Below, piece after piece: positions 34,418 through 42,508 of a stretch of DNA of 64,000 nt (its first letter is position 1; each line of letters opens with the position of its first letter). Source of the DNA: Afipia birgiae 34632 (GTDB lineage Bacteria > Pseudomonadota > Alphaproteobacteria > Rhizobiales > Xanthobacteraceae). The stretch spans positions 615,009 through 679,008 of the forward strand of contig NZ_HG326654.1 of the NCBI RefSeq assembly GCF_000308295.2, read 5' to 3'. A model generated the notes under the pieces. The model was not told the origin of the DNA and made no database searches. It saw nothing but the letters and a program-made list of their open reading frames with translations. Position numbers and translations under genes: made by a program.

Positions 34418-37123
34418 TTACGCCGCCTGCTTGACGTCAGCGGTCTGTTCTTTCAGGGCGGCGATCAATCCCGGCCGGTCGAATTTGGCGACGTAGTCAT
34501 GGAATCCCGCCTGACGGCCACGCTCGATCGCCGCCGGAGAGACGACCGACGACAGCGCGATGATCGGCATCGATTCCATTCGCCGATCCGCACGGATCGC
34601 TTCGGCGAACTCGAAACCGTTCATCTCCGGCATCTCGATGTCGGTCAGCACGACGTCGAACGAATTGCCCGAACGCAGGGCCGCGAGCCCTTCCTGTCCG
34701 TTCTGCGCCACGGTCACGCGATAACCGGCGGCCTTCAGTACAGGCGCAAGCATGTTGCGGAAGAAAGCGGAGTCGTCGACCAGCAGAACGGTCTGAGCGG
34801 TCGCGGACAGACGCATTTCCTTGCGGCTGAACCAGTCGGCGAACGCCATCGGCAGGAAGTGTCCGACGTCGATCACCTCGGTCGCCTGCCCCTTCACCAC
34901 GGCAGAACCGAGCACACCTTCCCGCGTGCTGGCCACTTCGATGCTCAACTGCTCCTCGACGATGTCGATGATCTCGTCGACCACGAGACCCATCGAGCGG
35001 CCGTCGTCGGCGAACACCAGGATCGGCTGAACGCCGCTCTCGCGAATCGTGACGCCTTCCATTTCGACCAGCGGCATCAACTGCTCGCGGTACTGAACCA
35101 TGTGGCGGCCGTTCGAGAGCTCGATCTTGTCGACGGCGATCTCTTCAAGTCGTGTGACCAGCGCCAGCGGCACAGCCTTGGGCTGTGACGAGCCGGACCG
35201 GAACACCAGAAGCGACGTGAGCTGGACATCCGAATTCGCGCGCGCGGCGGCATTCTCGTCCGCGATTTCGCTGTGCGAAGCCGCCGCTGTGCCAAGCGAC
35301 TGGGCAATGCCGTTCGGATCGATGATCATGATGACGGCGCCGTCACCGAGAATCGTGTTGCCCGAGAACATGCCGATATGGCGGAGCTTGGTGGACATCG
35401 GCTTGACGACGATTTCCTCGGTATGGAAAACGCCATCGACCACGATGCCGAACGTCTGGCTGCCGACCTGCGTCACCACGATGAAGCCGTTCTCCGGATC
35501 GATCGACGCACCGTCGTCGATCTTGAGCAGCTTCTTCAGATGCATCAGCGGCAGCAGCTTGTTACGCAGCCGCAGCACCGGCGTGTCCTTGATCCGCTCG
35601 ATGCGATGATCGGAATTGGAGCGCGCGCGAACCAGCTCGACCACCGACAATTGCGGAATCGCGAAGCGGTCGCCGGCGGCTTCCACGATCAGCGCGGAGA
35701 CGATCGCCAGCGTCAGCGGAATCTTGATGGTGAAGCTCGAGCCCTCGCCCGGCACCGACTTCACGTCGATGGTGCCGCCGATCTGGTCGATGTTGGTGCG
35801 CACGACGTCCATGCCGACGCCGCGGCCCGACACGCTCGTCACCGCCGCAGCCGTGAAGAAGCCCGGCGCGAAGATGAACTTGTGAACCTGCGCCTCGGTC
35901 ATCTTTTCGACGTCGGCTTCGGTCACCAGACCGTTCTGCACGGCCTTTTGCTTGATGCGATCCGTGTTCAGGCCGCGTCCGTTGTCGGCGATGCAGATGA
36001 TGATGTGACCGCCCTCATGATAGGCGGAAACGCGGATGGTGCCTTGCTCCGGCTTGCCGGCGGCGACGCGATCGGCGGTCGACTCAAGGCCGTGATCAGC
36101 CGAGTTGCGGACCATATGCGTCAGCGGGTCCTTGATCAGGTCGAGCACCTGGCGATCAAGCTCGGTATCCGCACCATGCATTTCGAGTTCGATCTGCTTG
36201 CCGAGTTCGCTCGACAGGTCGCGTACGATGCGCGGAAGCTTTTGCCAGGCGTTGCCGATCGGCTGCATCCGCGTCTTCATGACGCCTTCCTGCAACTCGG
36301 CGGTGACGTTGGAGAGCCGCTGCAGCGGCACCTTGAATTCAGAGTCCTCGTTGCGACGGCTGATCTCGAGCAACTGATTGCGGGTCAGCACCAGCTCGGA
36401 TACCATAGTCATCAGGTGTTCAAGCGTATCGACGTTGACGCGAATGGACTGGTTGGCGATCTTGTCGCCCTCCGACGTCTCGTTCTCGATGACGGGCTTC
36501 CTCGGCTTCGCCGCAGCAGGCTTGGCAGCGGCAGGCTTGGGAGCCTCGGCTTTCGGAGCAGCCTGCTCAATGGGAGCGAGCGGCGGCGCCGGAATTTCCA
36601 TCTCCGTTTCGCGGAACGCACGCTCGAGCTCATCCAGCGAGACCTCGCCGGGCCGCAATTCACGCTCAAGCGTCTGCGCGACAGCAGCACCCGCCGTCAC
36701 TGGCTTCGCAGCGGCGGCTTCAGGTGCAGGTGCAGTCATAGCGGCCATGCCCTGCTCGACCATGTGGTGAAGCGCGTCGATCAGATCGACGTCGGCGCCT
36801 TCGGGCTCGGCTTCGGTTGCTTCAAGCTGGCCGAGAATTTCCTTGATGCGGTCGATCGTGCTCAGGATCAGCGTGACGGCCTCGCCGGTCACCGGCATTC
36901 CGTCACGGAATTTCCCCATCAGCGTCTCGGCTGCATGAGCCAGCGCTTCCAGGCGCGGCAATCCGAGAAAGCCGCAGGTCCCCTTGATGGTATGAACAAG
37001 CCGGAAAATATTATCGAGAATCTTCGCGTTGTTCGGATCCTGTTCGAAGCGAACCAACTGATTGTCGACGGTATCGAGACTCTCATTAGTTTCAGTCAGA
37101 AACTCACGCAGCAGATCGTCCAT
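34418..37123 (-). CDS. cheA: Chemotaxis histidine kinase CheA with C-terminal receiver domain (hybrid)
   Basis: A 901-residue kinase. Order: Hpt domain with phosphoacceptor His44 (LVHTIKGTCGFLG); an Ala/Pro/Lys-rich linker; dimerisation domain (IRVNVDTLEHLMTMVSELVL); HATPase with NSADHGLES, IADNGRGLNTD and FTAAAVTSVSGRGVGMDVV; CheW-like domain; a second CheW-like region; and a C-terminal receiver (LLVDDSAFFRNML, VVLTDIEMPEMNG). The C-terminal receiver is unusual in enteric CheA but common in Bradyrhizobium-type and other alphaproteobacterial CheA, where it may act as a phosphate sink. Start 37123 (MDDLLREFLTETNESLD) is chosen over 37177. It is the first gene of the che operon. Confidence 0.95.
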   Translation of the reverse strand: MDDLLREFLTETNESLDTVDNQLVRFEQDPNNAKILDNIFRLVHTIKGTCGFLGLPRLEALAHAAETLMGKFRDGMPVTGEAVTLILSTIDRIKEILGQLEATEAEPEGADVDLIDALHHMVEQGMAAMTAPAPEAAAAKPVTAGAAVAQTLERELRPGEVSLDELERAFRETEMEIPAPPLAPIEQAAPKAEAPKPAAAKPAAAKPRKPVIENETSEGDKIANQSIRVNVDTLEHLMTMVSELVLTRNQLLEISRRNEDSEFKVPLQRLSNVTAELQEGVMKTRMQPIGNAWQKLPRIVRDLSSELGKQIELEMHGADTELDRQVLDLIKDPLTHMVRNSADHGLESTADRVAAGKPEQGTIRVSAYHEGGHIIICIADNGRGLNTDRIKQKAVQNGLVTEADVEKMTEAQVHKFIFAPGFFTAAAVTSVSGRGVGMDVVRTNIDQIGGTIDVKSVPGEGSSFTIKIPLTLAIVSALIVEAAGDRFAIPQLSVVELVRARSNSDHRIERIKDTPVLRLRNKLLPLMHLKKLLKIDDGASIDPENGFIVVTQVGSQTFGIVVDGVFHTEEIVVKPMSTKLRHIGMFSGNTILGDGAVIMIIDPNGIAQSLGTAAASHSEIADENAAARANSDVQLTSLLVFRSGSSQPKAVPLALVTRLEEIAVDKIELSNGRHMVQYREQLMPLVEMEGVTIRESGVQPILVFADDGRSMGLVVDEIIDIVEEQLSIEVASTREGVLGSAVVKGQATEVIDVGHFLPMAFADWFSRKEMRLSATAQTVLLVDDSAFFRNMLAPVLKAAGYRVTVAQNGQEGLAALRSGNSFDVVLTDIEMPEMNGFEFAEAIRADRRMESMPIIALSSVVSPAAIERGRQAGFHDYVAKFDRPGLIAALKEQTADVKQAA

Positions 37124-37306
37124 AAAATCAAGCCTCGCGCAAACGGGCACGCAACACACGCCTCCCGGAATGCACACAGTCTCGACGCAAAGCGTTTAAT
37201 ATTGGTTGAGCATTTGGAAAAGAACGCGCTGAATAAGACGCTAAGGCGTTCCCCCGGAGGATGGCGCCCCCGGGGATCGGTTCATTAAGAGTTTATGAAG
37301 ATGCAG

Positions 37307-37957
37307 TTAGGAGGACGCGGTGAGGACGACAGCGTCCGTTTCAGCCGCGAGCGATACCTTTAGCCCGCATGCCTGCGCCAGCAGCGCCGTGTAATAGGGC
37401 TGGACGGCATGCGCCGAGACCGAGCCCGCATTGTCGAGATTCAATTGCGCTGCGACATTCTGCGGCTCACGTGCGTTGGCGCCGGCGGCACGAAGGAGAA
37501 ATCCCATCGTATCCCCCTCGCCGATCGGATCGACGGTGAGTTCACCGCCGCGGGGAATGGCCTGCTGCGCGATGACGAACATGTTCAGCAGCAACTTGAC
37601 GCGGTTCTTCGCCATCAGGACATGCGGCAAATTCCAAGTGATCTTGGTCTTTCCATCCTCAAGGTGATTGCGCGTCATCTTCTGGGCCTCGCCGAGATCA
37701 ATCTGCGATCCGGCCGATCCTGCGGCTCCGTAAGCGATGCGGCAGAACTGCAGACGCGCCGAGGTCGATTTCGCGCTCTTGCGGATCAGATCGAGCGCGA
37801 ACTCCTTGTCATCTTCCTTGTTGCTGCTGTCGAACACTTCGAGACCATTGACGATCGCGCCCACCGGGTTGATGAGATCGTGGCAGACACGCGAACACAT
37901 CAATGCCGCGAGTTCGAGAGCATCGGGTGTAGGACCGGGAGTTGACGTGCCAGACAT
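37307..37957 (-). CDS. chpT: Histidine phosphotransferase ChpT
   Basis: A 216-residue dimeric phosphotransferase that relays phosphate from CckA to CtrA and CpdR. The start at 37957 has a GAGGAAG site. The helical hairpin contains the phosphoacceptor His26 in CSRVCHDLINPVGAIVNG. A degenerate kinase-like fold without ATP-binding motifs follows (MAKNRVKLLLNMFVIAQQAIPRGG). It lies 183 bases upstream of cheA on the same strand. Both its partner ctrA and the motility genes are in the window, so the CckA-ChpT-CtrA branch is partly clustered here. Confidence 0.9.
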   Translation of the reverse strand: MSGTSTPGPTPDALELAALMCSRVCHDLINPVGAIVNGLEVFDSSNKEDDKEFALDLIRKSAKSTSARLQFCRIAYGAAGSAGSQIDLGEAQKMTRNHLEDGKTKITWNLPHVLMAKNRVKLLLNMFVIAQQAIPRGGELTVDPIGEGDTMGFLLRAAGANAREPQNVAAQLNLDNAGSVSAHAVQPYYTALLAQACGLKVSLAAETDAVVLTASS

Positions 37958-38130
37958 AGACTTCCTCGGATTTTTCAGGGATTTTTCGGCAGTTCCTGCG
38001 ACCACGCACAAACGATGAGCCGCACCGTGCTGACGCGGCGAATCATACATGCTTTATGGTTTGATACACTGCGGTTGGCCCTGCGGCCACCAAGGCGCGA
38101 CACGAACCACAGCGGATTGAAGGCCGATCT

Positions 38131-38961
38131 ATGACCGAAATCTCCAGTCCCGCAATCGATCGTGACGCCGCGGCCCTCTTGATGGAGCCGTTGACGGATA
38201 TCGTCGTGCAGGCCGGGGCTGCGATTCTCGCGGTCAGCCGCTCCACCATGCAGGTCACGGACAAATCCGACGGCTCTCCCGTTACCGAAGCGGATATGGC
38301 CGCCCACAGCATCATCTCGGAAGGCCTGAGCAAACTCGTGCCGAATGTTCCGACGTTGTCAGAGGAACGCACGGACTTGGCCGCACATCCTTACAGGAAC
38401 AGCTTTTTCCTGGTTGACCCGCTGGACGGCACCAAGGAGTTTGTCGCCGGCCGCGACGAGTACACCGTCAATGTCGCGCTCATCACCCACGGCCAGCCAC
38501 TGCTTGGAATTATCGCAGCGCCTGCCCTGGGGCTGATCTGGCGAGGGCTTGTGGGCCGGGGAGCAGAACGGCTGCTCGTAACCAAGGATGGCAAAGCCCG
38601 TGCTGGCCAGCCGATCCACACCCGTCGTCATCCCGGCCCCGGCGGGGCTTGGATCGTGGCCGTGAGCCGGTCTCACGGTGACAAGCGGACCGAAGCCTTT
38701 ATCGCGGATCGGCCCGGAGCGATCCGGCAGGCTTTGGGTTCGGCGGTCAAGTTTGGTCGCATTGCCGAGGGGGGCGCTGATATCTACCCGCGACTGTCTC
38801 CGACGTCCGAATGGGACGTCGCCGCAGGCCATGCGATTGTGACGGCGGCCGGGGGCAAAATTACCGACAGCCGGGGCGCCGCCCTTTGCTTCGGGGAAGC
38901 CCGTGAGGACTTTCTGGTCCCCGAATTCATCGCCTGGGGCGACCCGAACGTGGCGGGCTAG
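38131..38961 (+). CDS. cysQ: 3'(2'),5'-bisphosphate nucleotidase CysQ
   Basis: A 276-residue Mg-dependent, Li-sensitive phosphatase of the inositol monophosphatase superfamily that recycles PAP during sulfate assimilation. Features: SPVTEADMAAHSIISEGL, LSEERTD, the metal motif VDPLDGTKEFV, and the C-terminal GGADIYPRLSPTSEWDVAAGHAIV. It is transcribed toward the YHS gene, with a 4-base stop-codon overlap (CTAG). Confidence 0.94.
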   Translation: MTEISSPAIDRDAAALLMEPLTDIVVQAGAAILAVSRSTMQVTDKSDGSPVTEADMAAHSIISEGLSKLVPNVPTLSEERTDLAAHPYRNSFFLVDPLDGTKEFVAGRDEYTVNVALITHGQPLLGIIAAPALGLIWRGLVGRGAERLLVTKDGKARAGQPIHTRRHPGPGGAWIVAVSRSHGDKRTEAFIADRPGAIRQALGSAVKFGRIAEGGADIYPRLSPTSEWDVAAGHAIVTAAGGKITDSRGAALCFGEAREDFLVPEFIAWGDPNVAG

Positions 38962-39467
38962 TAGTCCGAGAGGGTCTCGAGCAGCGCCGGCCATCTGCCG
39001 CTGGCGTGTTTGAGGACGCCGTCCGGATCGGCCGCAAAGGCCGTCCGGTTGTCTTCACGGCTGAAGAGATACAGCCGTTCGCCCGAAATCAGCCAGAGCT
39101 GCGCCCGTCCCGCGACGGCCTTGCCCTGCGCCACATCGACGGGATCATAGCCGCCGAACCGGGGTCCGTAGATCTCCGGATGGGCGAGGAAAACCGCACG
39201 ATTGGCATCGTTTCGAAAGCGCCAGACCGCACCGGCCTTGGACGCTTCGATCTCCGGCTCACCCTTCGTCGCCTCGGCGTCGGTGAAATAGGCCACGGGA
39301 TCGAAACCATCGATGGCAAGACCGCTATGGCGGTTCATAACCACCCGTTCGGTGAGCCCTGCCCACGCCCCGGCGAACGGTCCGGCGGCGCTCACAGCCC
39401 CCGCCAATACCGCAACACAGGCAATTCTAAGGTGCCGCCCTTTATTTTCCTGCCGCCGTGCCGTCAT
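38958..39467 (-). CDS. YHS domain-containing exported protein
   Basis: This 169-residue protein has an N-terminal charged start and a hydrophobic export segment (IACVAVLAGAVSAAGPFAGAWA). The YHS-type domain begins at GLAIDGFDPVAYFT and includes VWRFRNDANRAVFLAHPEIYGPRFGGYDP, with a usual metal-site context. YHS proteins occur with metal transport and oxidase systems, but the role here is unknown. It is convergent with cysQ and the two stop codons overlap by 4 bases. Confidence 0.85.
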   Translation of the reverse strand: MTARRQENKGRHLRIACVAVLAGAVSAAGPFAGAWAGLTERVVMNRHSGLAIDGFDPVAYFTDAEATKGEPEIEASKAGAVWRFRNDANRAVFLAHPEIYGPRFGGYDPVDVAQGKAVAGRAQLWLISGERLYLFSREDNRTAFAADPDGVLKHASGRWPALLETLSDY

Positions 39468-39589
39468 AGTTGATGCTGATAAACAATCGAGTCGGGGACG
39501 TGGGACCGGAGCTTAAGCCGTTGCTTCTCAGCAAGGCGTTAAGCGATGGCTATGAAACTCGGCCATCTGGTGGTCCAAGGGGTTCTTTC

Positions 39590-40162
39590 ATGACTTTCGC
39601 TTCGCGCATTGCGGCGCTGGTGTTTGCAGCGACGATTTCCCTGGCAATGCCGGCCTCTGCCCAGCAGCGAGCTGCGCCCAATAGCTATGGCCCCGACGAA
39701 CTGGTCGGCGCGGGTCACCGGTTCTTCGGGAGCGTGTCCCGCGGGCTGGCATCGGTCATCGAGCGTGCGGTCAGCCAGTGGGGCCTGCCCAACGGCTACG
39801 TGCTCGGCGAGGAAGGCAGCGGCGCTTTCGTGGCCGGCCTGCGCTACGGCGAAGGTACACTCTATACCAAGAATGCCGGCGACCTGCGGGTCTACTGGCA
39901 GGGCCCGTCGGTCGGCTTCGACTGGGGCGGCGACGGCGCACGCACCATGGTGCTGGTCTACAAACTGCCCGCGACCGACGCGATCTACCAGCGCTTCGCC
40001 GGCATCGACGGTTCGGCCTACATCATCGGCGGCTTCGGCATGACGGCGCTGACGGCGAACGGCATCGTGCTGGTCCCGATCCGGTCGGGAGTGGGTCTGC
40101 GCCTCGGCGCCAATATCGGCTATCTGAAGTTCACCCCCCGCGCGACCTGGAATCCCTTCTGA
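39590..40162 (+). CDS. EipA family (DUF1134) envelope integrity protein
   Basis: A 190-residue periplasmic protein. Start 39590 has an AAGGGG site; the upstream frame to 39470 is non-conserved. A signal peptide ends near MPASAQQ. The DUF1134 core follows: PNGYVLGEEGSGAFVAGLRYGEG, YWQGPSVGFDWGGDG, RFAGIDGSAYIIGGFGM and GVGLRLGANIGYLKFT. In Brucella, EipA is needed for cell-envelope integrity and fitness. Symbol eipA is applied by homology only. Confidence 0.88.
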   Translation: MTFASRIAALVFAATISLAMPASAQQRAAPNSYGPDELVGAGHRFFGSVSRGLASVIERAVSQWGLPNGYVLGEEGSGAFVAGLRYGEGTLYTKNAGDLRVYWQGPSVGFDWGGDGARTMVLVYKLPATDAIYQRFAGIDGSAYIIGGFGMTALTANGIVLVPIRSGVGLRLGANIGYLKFTPRATWNPF

Positions 40163-40282
40163 TCCCCGGGCCGGACCGTCACTGACGGCCATCGGATTCA
40201 CGTTAACGCGCTGTCCCGCTAGCTTTTTCCCCGCTCGCCGTGGCATGGTGAATTGGGCAATTTTGACGCAGGGGTCACGCAT

Positions 40283-41584
40283 ATGGTCGAACCGATCATG
40301 TATTTGGCGATCGGTTTTCTGGTCTCGATGTTGTTCGGTCTGATGATCGTGCCGCTGGTGCATAACCGTGCGGTGCGGCTGACGACAAAACGTCTTGAGG
40401 CGGCAACGCCGCTGTCGATGGCCGAGATTCAGGCCGACAAGGACCAGCTGCGCGCCGAATTCGCGATGTCCGCGCGCCGGCTCGAAATGAGCGTCGAGCA
40501 GCTCAAGAACAAGACCTCAAGCCAGCTCGCCGAACTCGGCAAGAAATCGGACGCGATCAACCGGCTGAAAATCGAACTCGGCGAAAAAAATGCCGCGATT
40601 TTCGCGCTGGAAGCGCGCGAGAAAGGGCTGAAGGATCAGCTGCGCGCGACGGAAGAAGAATTCAACGTCAAGACGCAATCCTTGCGCACGGCCGAGCAAC
40701 AACTGGCCGGCAAGCAGGCCGACCTTGGCAAGCTCAACAGCGAACTGTCCCAGAGCTCGATGACGGCGGAAAGCCGCCAGATCGAACTGCTCGCGGTTCG
40801 CAGCCAGATCGAAGCCCTGCAAACCCGGGTCAACGACGCCGAGAAGGAAGTCACCAGCAGCCAGCAGCGCCTGACAGATCACCGTAACGAAGCGGAGATC
40901 GCGACACGCGAACTGAGCGACGCGCGCGGCAAGGTCGAGAATCTGAGCGGACGGGTCGGTGACCTCGATCGGCAACTGGTCGTACAGACCAAGGAAACCG
41001 AAATGCTCTCCACCCGCGTCACCGATCTTGAAAACCGGTTGGCGCTGCAGGGCAAGATCCTCGCCGAGCGCGAATACGAGAACAATCTGCTTCGCCAGCA
41101 GGCCGAAGCCGCAAAACAGACCGAGCAGAAACTGCGCGAGGATATGGCAGGCGGCCCGGGCAACTCGAGCGCGATGGACAAGCTTCGCGCGGAGAAGACG
41201 GCGCTGGAAGAACAGCTCACCGTCGCCCGCGACGAACGCGCCAAGCTTCAGCGCGATATCAACCTCATTCAGCAGCAGGCCGAAAGCTCATGGTCCACCG
41301 AGCGCATGGAAAATGCGCTGCTGCGGGAGCGCATCAACGACATCGCCGCCGAGGTCGCAAAGCTCGCGGTGACGCTGGAAGGTCCAGACTCGCCGATCGA
41401 GGCCATCCTGGCATCGGAAGAGCAGAAGCCGGCCATCAGCGCCATCGTCAAAGCGACGACCGCGAACGGCACGGCCCCCAACGGCACGGCGCCGAACGGG
41501 GCCACCACAGAGGCACGCGGAACGCTGGCCGAGCGGATCCGGGCGCTGCAGGCACATGCCTCACGGGCCCGCCAGCCGGGTTAG
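40283..41584 (+). CDS. Membrane-anchored coiled-coil protein of unknown function
   Basis: A 433-residue protein starting MVEPIMYLAIGFLVSMLFGLM, a single membrane helix. After a linker it is almost entirely a long charged coiled coil (about residues 55-380). The C-terminal tail has a tandem repeat of NGTAP units (41466-41507). It is probably a structural or scaffold protein attached to the inner membrane; a division, polarity or motility role would fit the shape. I do not recognise a named family. The earlier in-frame ATG at 40253 is less likely because it precedes the hydrophobic start. Confidence 0.75.
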   Translation: MVEPIMYLAIGFLVSMLFGLMIVPLVHNRAVRLTTKRLEAATPLSMAEIQADKDQLRAEFAMSARRLEMSVEQLKNKTSSQLAELGKKSDAINRLKIELGEKNAAIFALEAREKGLKDQLRATEEEFNVKTQSLRTAEQQLAGKQADLGKLNSELSQSSMTAESRQIELLAVRSQIEALQTRVNDAEKEVTSSQQRLTDHRNEAEIATRELSDARGKVENLSGRVGDLDRQLVVQTKETEMLSTRVTDLENRLALQGKILAEREYENNLLRQQAEAAKQTEQKLREDMAGGPGNSSAMDKLRAEKTALEEQLTVARDERAKLQRDINLIQQQAESSWSTERMENALLRERINDIAAEVAKLAVTLEGPDSPIEAILASEEQKPAISAIVKATTANGTAPNGTAPNGATTEARGTLAERIRALQAHASRARQPG

Positions 41585-41678
41585 CGCGTGATCCGCCGAA
41601 GTGTGAGCGGTTCGGCGACAAGATCGCGCCTCAATTCATGATTTGAGCCGAATTCTTGCACGTACGGGCTGCCTGCGC

Positions 41679-41707
41679 TTGACACCCCTACCCCTGCTTC
41701 CGTAAAT
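41679..41707 (+). promoter_or_regulatory. Candidate promoter of tRNA-Val
   Basis: TTGACA, 17 bases, GTAAAT: a good -35 and a moderate -10, ending about 34 bases before the tRNA. Confidence 0.5.
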
Positions 41708-41740
41708 CCCGGGCTTGCACGATCATTATCGGTCGTTCCC

Positions 41741-41815
41741 GGGCGCATAGCTCAGCGGGAGAGCGTTCCCTTCACACGGGAGAGGTCCAAGGTTCGATCC
41801 CTTGTGCGCCCACCA
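41741..41815 (+). tRNA. tRNA-Val (anticodon CAC)
   Basis: A 75-nt cloverleaf. The acceptor is GGGCGCA paired with TGCGCCC. The D arm is GCTCAGCGGGAGAGC. The anticodon loop TTCACAC gives CAC. The T arm is CAAGGTTCGATCCCTTG, and CCA is encoded. All stems pair. Confidence 0.93.
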
Positions 41816-41863
41816 TTGATCGTCCAAACACCAAGCGACATCAGCATCTGCGTAGTGCGAAGG

Positions 41864-42025
41864 TCAGTCGAAGGCGGCCTTGACGGTGTCGTACTTGACC
41901 CCAAGCGTCGTGCCGAGACCATTCACTGCCGCAACAATTGCAACAGCGATACCCGTCGCGATCAAGGCGTACTCGATCGACGTCGCAGCCGTTTCATCTC
42001 GAATAAAATCAACCACCATCTTCAT
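41864..42025 (-). CDS. Flp/Fap type IVb pilin
   Basis: A 53-residue minor/major pilin of the tight-adherence type. Start 42025 has a GAGG ribosome site. The short leader KMVVDFIRDETAAT is followed by SIEYALIATGIAVAIVAAVN, with the Flp hallmark Glu-Tyr and a hydrophobic helix. No cpa/tad assembly genes are nearby, so the pilin would depend on a tad locus elsewhere. In-frame ATG 42055 adds 10 residues without a better ribosome site. Confidence 0.85.
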   Translation of the reverse strand: MKMVVDFIRDETAATSIEYALIATGIAVAIVAAVNGLGTTLGVKYDTVKAAFD

Positions 42026-42220
42026 GGGCTCAACCTCGTTGCAATTCTTGCACATGATCGCCGCGCCGGGCGACCGTCTTGACAGGCCACGGCTAACCTA
42101 GCGGCAAGAAGCTGCTGAAGACTTAACTAAACCTTTCCATGATACCGACGCGCCTCGCCGCACGGGATGCCCGCATCCGCAGATATCTCCGTCAATACCG
42201 TCATCGCGTAGGGTTAGACA

Positions 42221-42436
42221 TCAAATCTCGGCTGACTTCAGAGCGAGCAGCGCCAGCAGCTTCATACGCTCCGGATCGCGCTCGCCTTGCGACGCAAGCT
42301 CGATGATATTCTTCGCCAGCGCCTGGACCCGTGACGATCCCACCGGAAACGGCAAAGTTTCGACGGCCTCTTCAAAGGCCTGCGTCATCGTCGCGATAAT
42401 GTCCGGACTGAAAGACGAGCCCTGAAAAACATGCAT
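42221..42436 (-). CDS. Small conserved-looking protein of unknown function
   Basis: A 71-residue hydrophilic protein with pattern FSPDIIATMTQAFEEAVE, ...RVQALAKNIIELASQGERDPERMKLL. It is helical and acidic, with no signal or membrane segment. Its composition resembles small proteins near acetolactate synthase-type genes in Bradyrhizobium. It lies 70 bases downstream of the ThDP enzyme gene on the same strand. The ribosome site is weak. The function is unknown. Confidence 0.55.
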   Translation of the reverse strand: MHVFQGSSFSPDIIATMTQAFEEAVETLPFPVGSSRVQALAKNIIELASQGERDPERMKLLALLALKSAEI

Positions 42437-42508
42437 ATCGGGAAACCTGGCAAGACTTCATGTCCGTCTTCAACGCTGAAGACTTGCGCAGGGTTCCAGT
42501 CGTCGTCG

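Noticed and set aside
35273..37288. Long plus-strand open frame of about 670 codons opposite cheA
   Set aside because: It is a shadow of the CheA coding strand; the translated sequence lacks motifs and is rich in His/Arg/Asp as typical of such shadows.
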